Below, piece by piece: positions 54,049 through 62,024 of a stretch of 64,000 nucleotides of DNA. The translations under genes and the position numbers were made by a program. Under the pieces are notes generated by a model. It searched no databases. It saw nothing but the letters and a program-made list of their open reading frames with translations, and had not been told where the DNA came from. Each line of letters begins with the position of its first letter. Positions within the stretch are counted from its first letter, which is position 1. This stretch comes from Clostridia bacterium (GTDB lineage Bacteria; Bacillota; Clostridia; Christensenellales; Borkfalkiaceae), in contig JAFQGG010000021.1 of assembly GCA_017415505.1 (NCBI GenBank), positions 1 through 64,000 on the forward strand, given 5' to 3'.

Positions 54049-55647
54049 ATGAAAAAGACAGGTAAAAAATTGATCGGCGTATTGGCGATTCTCTCCGCCG
54101 TGTTTTGCTTTTCGTCTTGCGACGCCTTTTTTCAAGCGTTGACGAGCACGGGTACGGGCTCGGATTCGTCCGATTCGTCCGTTTCCGCCTCCGAAAAGGT
54201 AAGTACGGAATCGGTAAGCACGGAAAAAGAGAGCGCGTCGGAAACGACGGGTGATTCGTCGCAAAGCGCGTCCGATTCGCAAGAGGAAAACAGTCAATCG
54301 TCGGTACATAGTTCGTCCGAAGAAAAGGAAAGTTCTCCGCAGGGCGGAGGGGAAGAACCCCCGATAGAACCGCTCACCGTTTCTTTGAAAGCACCCGAAA
54401 CGAAATACGGATATCAAGCGCTCGCAAAGGACGAGGACGGCGAGGGGCTTTGCGCGTTCTATACGGAAACGTACGACGGACTCGCTTCGTTTTTCCTTTC
54501 CGACGAGGATCTTGCTCCCGTTTCCGCGGGCAATACGCAGGTGTATAGAATCGGGGAGTTTGATTACGGCGCGCACGGCTTGACGCAAGCGATGGCAAGC
54601 TCGGTACTCAAAACGATTCGGCTCGACTATCCCGAGTTTTATTGGCTGGATAATACCTTCTATCACGGCGGATCGAAACTGTATTTGCAGGTGGACGCGG
54701 AGTACGCGACGGCAACGGCGAGAAGAAAGATTGAAAGCGGTTTGCAAGCGCTCGTGGACGAGTGCGGGGCGTATTTGGACGGCTTGACCGCGCAAACGGA
54801 AAAGGCTTTGACGATTTACGATTTCGTGACGGCGACGCTCACCTACGCGTACGAGGAAGACGGCGTTACGCCCGTTGCGGACGCTTGGGCGCACAACCTC
54901 GAAGGTTGGACGACGGGTAAAGGCGTTTGCGAAACGTACGCCGAGGCGTACGCGTGGCTTTGCGAGATTTACGCCGTACCCTGTATCACCGTCGTCGGCG
55001 TGGCGGGGAATAGCGTGGACTCGATGGGCGGACACGCTTGGAATATTACGGGGATCGACGGGAAATGGTACGCGGTGGACGCGACTTGGGGAGATCAAGA
55101 CAAGAACGATTTCCTCTTCCGCGAATGGTTTGGGAAAGACCCGACGGAGTTTGCGCAAACGCATATTGCGGACGCGTCCGAGGATTGGGGCAAGAATTGG
55201 CAAGTCGAGCTTCCCGCGCTTGCGGAAGAATCGCTCTCACCCGTGTACTTGATAGAAAACGACGGGGAGAAAACGGCGTACGCCAACCCCGATTACGCGT
55301 TCGCGCAAATGCGGAACGCGGGGAGCAGGTACGAGATGAAGCTGTATCCCGATTCGCCCGTGACGGCGGATAAGGGGATTCGTATTTATCCCAAGGGCGC
55401 GGTTTTTACCACCGCTAAACTACCGACCGATAAAATTACTCTGAGCGCGAAAATCGTTTGGGAAGGTACGGGCGAGGACAAAAAAGGGTATATGCCCGAA
55501 TTGACGGCGATAAACGAAATTACGATTGCTTGTACGCTTGCGCTGTCGGAGATAAAACTTACCGTACCCGCCGTGACGGGAGAAGCGTTCGTGGTGAAAA
55601 ACGATAAAAACGCGACGCTCGTTATCAAAAACGAGGAAAATTCCTAA
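54049..55647 (+). CDS. Transglutaminase-like domain lipoprotein
   Basis: The start at 54049 (MKKTGKKLIGVLAILS) follows TGAGGAAG and gives a 532-residue protein with signal peptide and lipobox FSSC (Cys21). A Ser/Glu/Asp-rich low-complexity linker of about 80 residues follows, which would span the cell wall. The core has a transglutaminase/peptidase-type triad: Cys in TGKGVCETYAEAYAWLC, His in GGHAWNITG and Asp in AVDATWGD. A C-terminal beta-rich region is unassigned. Bacterial secreted proteins of this kind are usually proteases or cross-linking enzymes acting at the cell surface. Confidence 0.85.
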   Translation: MKKTGKKLIGVLAILSAVFCFSSCDAFFQALTSTGTGSDSSDSSVSASEKVSTESVSTEKESASETTGDSSQSASDSQEENSQSSVHSSSEEKESSPQGGGEEPPIEPLTVSLKAPETKYGYQALAKDEDGEGLCAFYTETYDGLASFFLSDEDLAPVSAGNTQVYRIGEFDYGAHGLTQAMASSVLKTIRLDYPEFYWLDNTFYHGGSKLYLQVDAEYATATARRKIESGLQALVDECGAYLDGLTAQTEKALTIYDFVTATLTYAYEEDGVTPVADAWAHNLEGWTTGKGVCETYAEAYAWLCEIYAVPCITVVGVAGNSVDSMGGHAWNITGIDGKWYAVDATWGDQDKNDFLFREWFGKDPTEFAQTHIADASEDWGKNWQVELPALAEESLSPVYLIENDGEKTAYANPDYAFAQMRNAGSRYEMKLYPDSPVTADKGIRIYPKGAVFTTAKLPTDKITLSAKIVWEGTGEDKKGYMPELTAINEITIACTLALSEIKLTVPAVTGEAFVVKNDKNATLVIKNEENS

Positions 55648-55715
55648 CGGAAAGCGTTTAGGCGCGCGCGTTTTGCGGTATAAATAATTATAGAAAAGTT
55701 CCGAAAGAGGAAGTT

Positions 55716-56435
55716 ATGTTAGAACTCAAAAATATAAGCTACGTCGTAAACGACGAGTTGGGCGAAAAAGCCATTTTGAAAAATATCAATTTAACGCTGG
55801 ACGATCGTTTCGTCGCGTTCACGGGTCCGAACGGCGGGGGAAAATCCACGCTGGCGAAAGTGATTGCGGGGATCGTGACGCCGACCGAGGGAAAAATTTA
55901 CCTCGACGGCGAAGATATCACGGGGCTTTCCGTGACCGAGCGCGCAAAGCGCGGGATTTCGTACGCGTTTCAACAACCCGTGCGCTTTAAGGGGCTTACC
56001 GTGCGCGATCTTATCAATATCTCGGCGGGGAAAACGCTCAAAGTGTCCGACGCGTGTTTTTACCTCTCCGAAGTGGGAATGTGCGCGCGCGATTATATCG
56101 ATCGCGAAGTCAACGCGTCCTTGTCGGGCGGGGAGCTTAAACGCATCGAGATCGCCATGATTTTGGCGCGGAGCACCAAGCTTTCCATTTTCGACGAACC
56201 GGAAGCGGGAATCGATTTGTGGAGCTTTGGCAACCTTATCAAAGTTTTTGAAAAAATGCACGAAAAGACGAAGGGGAATATTCTCATTATTTCCCACCAA
56301 GAACGGATTCTCAATATCGCGGATAAAATCGTGGTGGTTGCGGACGGACAAATTCAAAGCGTGGGGGAGAAGTCGGATATTTTACCCAAGCTTTTGAGCG
56401 CGGAATCCTGTCGGGTTTTGACGGACAAGCTGTAA
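55716..56435 (+). CDS. smsC: SufC-like Fe-S assembly ATPase (SmsC)
   Basis: The 239-residue ABC-type ATPase has Walker A TGPNGGGKST near residue 36, signature LSGGELKR and Walker B LSIFDEPEAGIDLWSF, where the EAGID form is typical of SufC. It has no membrane partner. It is followed 21 bases later by a short SufB/D homologue and nothing else of the suf operon (no sufS, sufU, sufD), matching the two-gene SMS minimal system described in anaerobes. The pair should assemble Fe-S clusters, for example for PflA. Confidence 0.88.
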   Translation: MLELKNISYVVNDELGEKAILKNINLTLDDRFVAFTGPNGGGKSTLAKVIAGIVTPTEGKIYLDGEDITGLSVTERAKRGISYAFQQPVRFKGLTVRDLINISAGKTLKVSDACFYLSEVGMCARDYIDREVNASLSGGELKRIEIAMILARSTKLSIFDEPEAGIDLWSFGNLIKVFEKMHEKTKGNILIISHQERILNIADKIVVVADGQIQSVGEKSDILPKLLSAESCRVLTDKL

Positions 56436-56456
56436 TTCGACGAAGGAGGTACGATT

Positions 56457-57383
56457 ATGGACGCTATTGAAAAAGATTTGCTCGTACAAATCGCCGACCT
56501 GCACGGCGTACCCGAGGGCGCGTATAACATTCGCGCGAACGGGGAATTGCAGGGCAGAAACACGACGGCGAATATCGACGTCGTGACCAAAACGGACGGA
56601 AAATCGGGTATTGATATTTTTATCAAGCCGGGCACGAAAAACGAGAGTATGCACATACCCGTCATTATTTCCAAAGCGGGCTTGCAAGAGGTCGTGTACA
56701 ACGATTTCTATATCGGCGAGAACGCGGACGTCGTGATCGTCGCGGGGTGTGGGATACACAACTGCGGGGGCGTGGATATGGATTCCCGTCACGACGGCGT
56801 ACACACTTTCTACGTTGGCAAAAACGCGCGGGTGAAGTACGTGGAAAAGCACTACGGACAGGGCGAGGGCGAAGGGAAGAATATCATGAACCCCGAAACG
56901 GTGGTGCACCTCGACGAGGGCGCGTATATGGAAATGGAAACGACCCAAATTAAGGGGATCGATTCCACCAAGCGCAAAACGGTTGCGGATATGAAAGCGG
57001 GCGCGAATTTTATCGTGAAAGAAAAGCTGTACACCCACGGCAAACAGTCGGCGGATACCGATTTCGTCGTGGATATGAACGGCGAGGGCTGTCGCGCGGA
57101 TATCGTTTCCCGTTCGGTGGCGGCGGGAAATTCCCGTCAAAACTTCGTTTCCACTATGAACGGCAACGCGCCTTGCTACGGGCATACGGAATGTGACGCG
57201 ATTATTATGGACGGCGCGTCCGTCACCGCCGCCCCCTGCCTTTCGGCAAACCATATCGACGCGGAACTTATCCACGAGGCGGCGATTGGGAAAATTGCGG
57301 GCGAACAGCTGATCAAGCTTATGACGCTCGGCTTGACGGAAAAAGAAGCGGAAGAACAAATCATTAAGGGATTTTTGCATTAA
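56457..57383 (+). CDS. smsB: SufB/SufD-like Fe-S scaffold (SmsB)
   Basis: The 308-residue protein is a short SufBD-core homologue, lacking the long N-terminal part of SufB (about 470 residues). The beta-helix core shows AGCGIHNCGGVDMDSRHDG, KYVEKHYGQGEGEGKNIMNP and the C-terminal CYGHTECDAIIMDG and LIHEAAIGKIAGEQL, with cysteine and histidine available for cluster binding. GGAGG precedes the ATG. It forms an operon with the SufC-like ATPase. Confidence 0.88.
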   Translation: MDAIEKDLLVQIADLHGVPEGAYNIRANGELQGRNTTANIDVVTKTDGKSGIDIFIKPGTKNESMHIPVIISKAGLQEVVYNDFYIGENADVVIVAGCGIHNCGGVDMDSRHDGVHTFYVGKNARVKYVEKHYGQGEGEGKNIMNPETVVHLDEGAYMEMETTQIKGIDSTKRKTVADMKAGANFIVKEKLYTHGKQSADTDFVVDMNGEGCRADIVSRSVAAGNSRQNFVSTMNGNAPCYGHTECDAIIMDGASVTAAPCLSANHIDAELIHEAAIGKIAGEQLIKLMTLGLTEKEAEEQIIKGFLH

Positions 57384-57416
57384 CGATAAGAAAAAAATAA
57401 TAGGAGATATATAATT

Positions 57417-58793
57417 ATGAGCGAACTTGCTTACAAAAGAACCAACGTGTACGAGGTTGCGGACGAAAAGACGATGAAAGCGATCTTCGATTACGCGGAG
57501 GGCTACAAGACCTTCCTCGACGAAGGCAAAACGGAGCGCGAAGCTTGCGCTTGGGCGAAAAACGCCGCGATTGCAAAGGGCTATAAGCCTTTCGCGTTCG
57601 GTCAGAGCTTGAAGAAAGGGGACAAAGTATACTACGAAAACCGCGGTAAGAATTTGTACCTTATCAAAATCGGCGCGAACGCGACGGCGGAAGAGGGGAT
57701 TCGTATTCTCGCTTCGCATATCGACAGCCCGAGAATCGATTTGAAACAAGTTCCCCTCTACGAGGCGGACGGTATCGCGCTTGGGAAAACGCATTACTAC
57801 GGCGGTATCCGTAAATATCAATGGACGACGATTCCCCTTTCTTTGCACGGCGTAGTGGCGAAAAAGGACGGCACGGTACTTTCCGTCGCGATCGGCGAGG
57901 GTGAGAACGATCCCGTGTTCTACATTAGCGATCTTTTGCCCCACCTCGCGCAAAGACAAAACGCGAAGACCTTGGGCGAAGCGATTGAGGGCGAGGGCTT
58001 GAACATTTGGTTCGGCAATATCCCTTACACCTTTGCAAAAGAGGATAAGGACAAGACGGTGAAAGAAAACGTGCTCCGCATCTTGAACGAGAAATACGGT
58101 TTGGAAGAAGCGGATTTCCTTTCCGCGGAACTTTCGCTCGTGCCCGCGTTCAACGCAAGAGATATCGGTTTCGACCGCGCGCTTATCGGCGCGTACGGTC
58201 ACGACGACCGCGTATGCTCCTATCCCGCGTTCACCGCGCTGTTCGACGAGGATAGCGAAAACCGCACGGTAATGGTGGTACTTGCGGATAAGGAAGAAAT
58301 CGGTAGCGAGGGCACGACGGGTATGCAATGCGCGCTCTTTACCGACCTCGTGGACGAAATTGCGCGCGCGTTTGGCGTAAGCTCGGCGTATATCCGTTCG
58401 AAGTCGAAGTGTTTGTCTGCGGACGTAAACGCGGCGTACGATCCCAACTACGCGGAAGTGCTTGAAACGAACAACGCGACGCACCTTTCCTGCGGTGCGG
58501 GCGTGACGAAGTTCACGGGCGCGCGCGGTAAGAGCGGTTCGTCCGACGCGGACGCGGAATATATCGCGTTCTTGCGTAAACTGTTTGACGAAAACGGCGT
58601 TATTTGGCAAACGGGCGAGCTTGGCAAAGTGGATATCGGCGGTGGCGGTACGGTCGCGAAATATATCGCGAAAATGAATATCGACACGATCGATATCGGC
58701 GTGGGCGTCGTTTCCATGCACGCGCCTTACGAGGTGATTTCCAAGGCGGACTTGTATGAAGAATACCTTGCGTTCCGTGCGTTCGTAAAATAA
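57417..58793 (+). CDS. M18-family zinc aminopeptidase
   Basis: The 458-residue protein is an M18 aminopeptidase: ASHIDSPRIDLK supplies the first zinc histidine/aspartate, AYGHDDRVCSYPAF and DKEEIGSEGTTG carry further ligands and the catalytic glutamate, and VVSMHAPYEVISKAD the last histidine. It trims N-terminal, often acidic, residues from peptides in the cytoplasm. It follows the Fe-S pair by 33 bases with an AATAGGAG site. A second, distinct M18 gene lies convergent at 59880. Confidence 0.92.
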   Translation: MSELAYKRTNVYEVADEKTMKAIFDYAEGYKTFLDEGKTEREACAWAKNAAIAKGYKPFAFGQSLKKGDKVYYENRGKNLYLIKIGANATAEEGIRILASHIDSPRIDLKQVPLYEADGIALGKTHYYGGIRKYQWTTIPLSLHGVVAKKDGTVLSVAIGEGENDPVFYISDLLPHLAQRQNAKTLGEAIEGEGLNIWFGNIPYTFAKEDKDKTVKENVLRILNEKYGLEEADFLSAELSLVPAFNARDIGFDRALIGAYGHDDRVCSYPAFTALFDEDSENRTVMVVLADKEEIGSEGTTGMQCALFTDLVDEIARAFGVSSAYIRSKSKCLSADVNAAYDPNYAEVLETNNATHLSCGAGVTKFTGARGKSGSSDADAEYIAFLRKLFDENGVIWQTGELGKVDIGGGGTVAKYIAKMNIDTIDIGVGVVSMHAPYEVISKADLYEEYLAFRAFVK

Positions 58794-58802
58794 GAACGGA
58801 CA

Positions 58803-58860
58803 GGGCAGGTATGCGTTGAAATGAAAAAATACGGGCGAGAACAGGGAACTGTTCTCGCCC
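58803..58860. repeat. Left copy of perfect 58-bp direct repeat with hairpin
   Basis: Identical to 59803-59860, exactly 1000 bases away. It contains a 12-bp hairpin (GGGCGAGAACAG/CTGTTCTCGCCC, loop GGAA). On the minus strand the hairpin is followed by a T-rich run, so the unit is a minus-strand terminator. Here the right flank is AAGG, so the stem is two base pairs shorter than in the right copy. Confidence 0.9.
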
Positions 58861-58881
58861 AAGGATTATAGGGAGATGTTT

Positions 58882-59796
58882 ATGAAAATAGCGACGACGA
58901 CAGGGGATTTTGAATTGTTTTATCCAAACGATTGCGATAGGATTCGCGCGCTCCACGAAGCAGGGTTCAAGTATATAGATTTAAGTATGTATGAATTTAC
59001 GCCAGATAGCCCGTATATGCAGGAAAATTGGCGAGAAGAAGTGCAAAAAATCAAGGAACTTGCGGACGGGTTTGGTATGAAATTCGTACAGGCGCATTCG
59101 CAAGGCGGAAACCCGCTTTCGGAAAATAAGGCGGAGGCGGATTTTATTCTTGACGCGACCATTCGCTCCATTGAAATTTGCCAAATGCTCGGTATTAAAA
59201 ATACCGTCGTACATAGCGGTTTTGGCGTGGGCTTGTCCAAAGAAGAATGGTTTGAAAAAAATAAGGCGTTTTACGCGAAACTTTTTCCCGTAATGGAAAA
59301 GTGCGGAGTATGCGTACTGTGTGAAAATTCCACGAAAGCGAATATGGGAGATATGTATTTTATCAACTCGGGCAAGGATATGTACGAGTTTATAAAATTT
59401 GTGGATCACCCTTTGTTTCACGGTTGTTGGGATACGGGACACGCGAATTGCGAGGGAAGCCAATACGACGAGATTATGGCGATTGGCGAAGAACTCTACG
59501 CTATCCATTATAATGACAATCGCGGTATGCAGGACGAGCATCTCATTCCGTTTTTAGGTACGCTCAATCACGACGAGATTATCAACGCCTTGCTGGCGGT
59601 GGGGTTCAAGGGCTATTTCACTTTGGAGTGCGGTGCGTCGTTGCGCCCCTTTGGGTATTGGCTTGGGGAAAGAAGACCGTTTGACAAGGATAACCGCCTT
59701 GCGCAACCGCCACTTTTTATGCAAAATAAAATAGAAGCAATGCTCTATGAAACGGCAAAATACTTACTTGATGCGTACGGACTGTTGGAAGAGTAA
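58882..59796 (+). CDS. Sugar phosphate isomerase/epimerase (TIM barrel) in a duplicated-flank cassette
   Basis: The start at 58882 (MKIATTTGDFELF) is preferred over the ATG two codons upstream because AGGGAG lies six bases before it; 304 residues result. It is a xylose-isomerase-like TIM barrel with TVVHSGFGVG, CVLCENSTKANMGD, HGCWDTGHANCEG (Asp-x-Gly-His), AIHYNDNRG and YFTLECGAS as metal or substrate segments. Substrate unknown. It is framed by perfect 58-bp repeats and uses more A/T in third positions than its neighbours, consistent with later insertion between the two aminopeptidase genes. Confidence 0.85.
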   Translation: MKIATTTGDFELFYPNDCDRIRALHEAGFKYIDLSMYEFTPDSPYMQENWREEVQKIKELADGFGMKFVQAHSQGGNPLSENKAEADFILDATIRSIEICQMLGIKNTVVHSGFGVGLSKEEWFEKNKAFYAKLFPVMEKCGVCVLCENSTKANMGDMYFINSGKDMYEFIKFVDHPLFHGCWDTGHANCEGSQYDEIMAIGEELYAIHYNDNRGMQDEHLIPFLGTLNHDEIINALLAVGFKGYFTLECGASLRPFGYWLGERRPFDKDNRLAQPPLFMQNKIEAMLYETAKYLLDAYGLLEE

Positions 59797-59802
59797 ACGA
59801 GC

Positions 59803-59862
59803 GGGCAGGTATGCGTTGAAATGAAAAAATACGGGCGAGAACAGGGAACTGTTCTCGCCCGT
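59803..59862 (-). terminator. Right copy of 58-bp repeat; terminator of the minus-strand M18 gene
   Basis: The same 58 bases as 58803-58860. Here the stem extends to 14 bp (ACGGGCGAGAACAG/CTGTTCTCGCCCGT, loop GGAA). Read on the minus strand it is followed by ATTTTTTC, giving an intrinsic terminator for the aminopeptidase gene that ends at 59880. Confidence 0.85.
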
Positions 59863-59879
59863 AATTCGTTCGTTAGGGG

Positions 59880-61163
59880 TTAGCGGATAATAAATCCGTC
59901 GTCGTCCGCGCGCAGGTCGGAAGAGAAGAACGCGGTGATGCCGTTTACCATTTCCGCGTAATCGCTTACGGCGAAGCTTTCGCAAGCGGAGTGCATGGCG
60001 TATTGCGCCAAACCGATATCCGCGCCTTTCATGTGCGTTCTTTGAAGGGCGATTTTGCCCAAGGTAGAACCGCTTCTCACGTCCGAACGGTTGAAGAAAG
60101 TTTGATAGGGCACGCCCGCCTTTTCAAACACCGTTTTCACGATCGCGGACGAAACGCCGTCGGTAATATACGCGCCGTTGGCGTGCGATTTGATCACCAC
60201 GCCCCCGCCTGCTTTTACCTTGTTGGTGGGGTCGCTTTTTTCGGGATGGTTGGGGTGTAACGCGTGCGCGTTGTCTACGGAGAGTAGGAAGGAAGAGGAC
60301 AGCGCCTTGAAATATTCGCTTTCGTCGAAACGGAGCGCGTAGGCGATCCGTTTCATCGTAATTTCAAGGAAGTCGCTTCCCGCGCCCGTCGTCGTTCCGC
60401 TCCCGATCTCCTCGCTGTTGAACAGCGCCGCCATACAAACGCCGTCGCTGTTTGCGTGGGAGAATAACCCTTCGAGCGACGCGTACGCGCTCGTCAAGTT
60501 ATCCACGCGGGGGGAAGCGAGGAACTCGCCGTTCTTGCCGAAAAGATACGGCTCGGTCGCACTCACGACGAAAAGGTCGTAGGCAAGTACGCGTTCACCG
60601 CCCGAAAATCCGTCGAGAAAGCTTTCGCTTGCAGGCTCGTCCAAGCCGACGAGGGGCAAAAGATCCGTTTGCGGGTTGACGGCAAAACCGTCGTTGGCGT
60701 TGCGGTTTTGGTGGATTGCCAAAGAGGGGATCGTGACGAGATAATCGGAGTAAACCGTTTCCGAATATACGCGCCCGTCTTCGCTTTTTACCACTCTGCC
60801 CGCGATTTTTAAGGGGCGGTCAAAAAACGAATACCAAAGCCCGCCGCCGTAGGTTTCCGTATTCAACACGACGCAACCGCCCGATTTGATTTCCGCGTTT
60901 TCTTTGAGTTTGAGCGCGGGGGAATCTATATGCGAAGCGACGATTTTATAGGAAAAGTTATCGGGTGCGCCGACGGTGAACGCAAGGAGCGCGCCCTCCC
61001 GTTCGACGAAATATTTTCCGCCCTCGAAAAGCTCCCAATCGTCCGCTTCGGACAGGGGCGTGAACCCGTTTTGGAGCAAAAGCGCGCGCGCAGTTTCCTG
61101 CGCGTGATAGGGCGTAAGCGAATCTTTCAAAAATTGCGTGAGATTTTTTATCTGTTCGGTCAT
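59880..61163 (-). CDS. apeB: M18-family aminopeptidase (aspartyl aminopeptidase type)
   Basis: The ATG at 61163 (MTEQIKNLTQFLKDS) is chosen because AGAGGAAG lies just upstream; a TTG six codons earlier is unlikely. The 427-residue protein has the M18 motifs VASHIDSPALKLKENA, NSEEIGSGTTTGAGSDF and QYAMHSACESFA, and an N-terminal SPYHA-like LTPYHAQETARALL typical of aspartyl aminopeptidases. Sequence is clearly different from the other M18 protein at 57417, so they are separate subfamilies. It has a consensus promoter and a hairpin terminator. Confidence 0.9.
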   Translation of the reverse strand: MTEQIKNLTQFLKDSLTPYHAQETARALLLQNGFTPLSEADDWELFEGGKYFVEREGALLAFTVGAPDNFSYKIVASHIDSPALKLKENAEIKSGGCVVLNTETYGGGLWYSFFDRPLKIAGRVVKSEDGRVYSETVYSDYLVTIPSLAIHQNRNANDGFAVNPQTDLLPLVGLDEPASESFLDGFSGGERVLAYDLFVVSATEPYLFGKNGEFLASPRVDNLTSAYASLEGLFSHANSDGVCMAALFNSEEIGSGTTTGAGSDFLEITMKRIAYALRFDESEYFKALSSSFLLSVDNAHALHPNHPEKSDPTNKVKAGGGVVIKSHANGAYITDGVSSAIVKTVFEKAGVPYQTFFNRSDVRSGSTLGKIALQRTHMKGADIGLAQYAMHSACESFAVSDYAEMVNGITAFFSSDLRADDDGFIIR

Positions 61164-61193
61164 GTTCTTCCTCTTTTTCAAATGGTTTTAATT

Positions 61194-61222
61194 ATTGTAA
61201 CATTTTTTCACACTTTTGACAA
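61194..61222 (-). promoter_or_regulatory. Promoter of the minus-strand M18 gene
   Basis: Minus-strand TTGTCA (61217-61222), 17 bases, TACAAT (61194-61199). The rest of the gap up to 61395 is A/T-rich without a recognised feature. Confidence 0.7.
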
Positions 61223-61395
61223 GCTTTTGAGGGATAATTTTCAAAGAAAACGGGTATAATTGAAATATCGTGAAGCATTTTAACGAGAAAACGGGCGAAT
61301 ATGCGCGTTTCGAGCGAAAAAATATCGAAAAAACAGGAAAAGCTGTAATTATAATGAAAAAACTGTGAAAAACGGAAAAATTTGCTTGTTCCCGC

Positions 61396-61425
61396 TTGAC
61401 AAACGCAGAACAAAAAGTGTATAAT
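61396..61425 (+). promoter_or_regulatory. Promoter of the MarR-ABC cluster
   Basis: TTGACA (61396-61401), 18 bases, TATAAT (61420-61425). AATATTTATATT (61423-61434) overlaps the -10 edge and is a weak inverted repeat that could be a MarR site. Confidence 0.75.
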
Positions 61426-61476
61426 ATTTATATTGAATAAAAAGGCGGTATGGGAACCGCACGGAGGAAGAAAGAT

Positions 61477-61956
61477 ATGAATACAAGAGAAAACAAACAA
61501 ATTGCCATAGGAGAGTCACAAGAGAAGAAAAAAGAGTATCTTGTGAAAACCTTTGCCTTGTTGAAGAAGCGTGAAGCTCTCGTAATCAACAACAAGAAAA
61601 CGTATTTCAACCAGACGGAACTGCGCATGATCGGTGAAATACTTTCGGCAAAAAACGAAGGAGATCGTTTGATTTCCACGCAACTTGCGAAGTTGCTCGG
61701 CGTTACCCGTTCCGCCGTTTCGCAAATCGTAAACCGTTTGGAGGAAAGAGGAATCGTAAAGCGTGTTCCCGACGACGTGGATAAAAAGATTGCCTATATC
61801 GAACTTACCGACGGCGTTATGGATAAGTACGGCAAGGATTTGGATAGCAGTATCGAATTCGTTGGAAATATCGTAAGCGAATTCGGGGAAGAAAAATTCA
61901 ATACTATGTGTGAATTGTTCGGAGAGTTCGTCGATTTGATCGAAAGAAAAATTTAA
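61477..61956 (+). CDS. MarR-family transcriptional regulator
   Basis: The start at 61477 (MNTRENKQIAIGES) follows GGAGGAAG; 159 residues result. A winged helix-turn-helix is visible: FNQTELRMIGEIL, STQLAKLLGVTRSAVSQIVNRLEERGIVKR, then the wing VPDDVDKKIAYIELT. Members are dimeric repressors that respond to small phenolic or antimicrobial ligands. It lies directly upstream of an ABC-FtsX exporter gene, its probable target, with a hairpin terminator or attenuator in between. Confidence 0.9.
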   Translation: MNTRENKQIAIGESQEKKKEYLVKTFALLKKREALVINNKKTYFNQTELRMIGEILSAKNEGDRLISTQLAKLLGVTRSAVSQIVNRLEERGIVKRVPDDVDKKIAYIELTDGVMDKYGKDLDSSIEFVGNIVSEFGEEKFNTMCELFGEFVDLIERKI

Positions 61957-61971
61957 GTAAAAAAACGAAGG

Positions 61972-62010
61972 GTGTCGCGCAGGTTTTTTCCGCGCGACAC
62001 AAATTTTTTT
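61972..62010 (+). terminator. Terminator or attenuator between marR and the ABC gene
   Basis: GTGTCGCGC pairs with GCGCGACAC, followed by AAATTTTTTT. No second promoter is obvious before the ABC gene, so partial read-through is possible. Confidence 0.75.
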
Positions 62011-62024
62011 AGGTTGGTGAAGGT

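Noticed and set aside
611..61956. tRNA or rRNA genes
   Set aside because: Intergenic stretches were read for cloverleaf arms and GGTTCRA-type T-loops; none was found, and nearly all gaps are explained by promoters and terminators.
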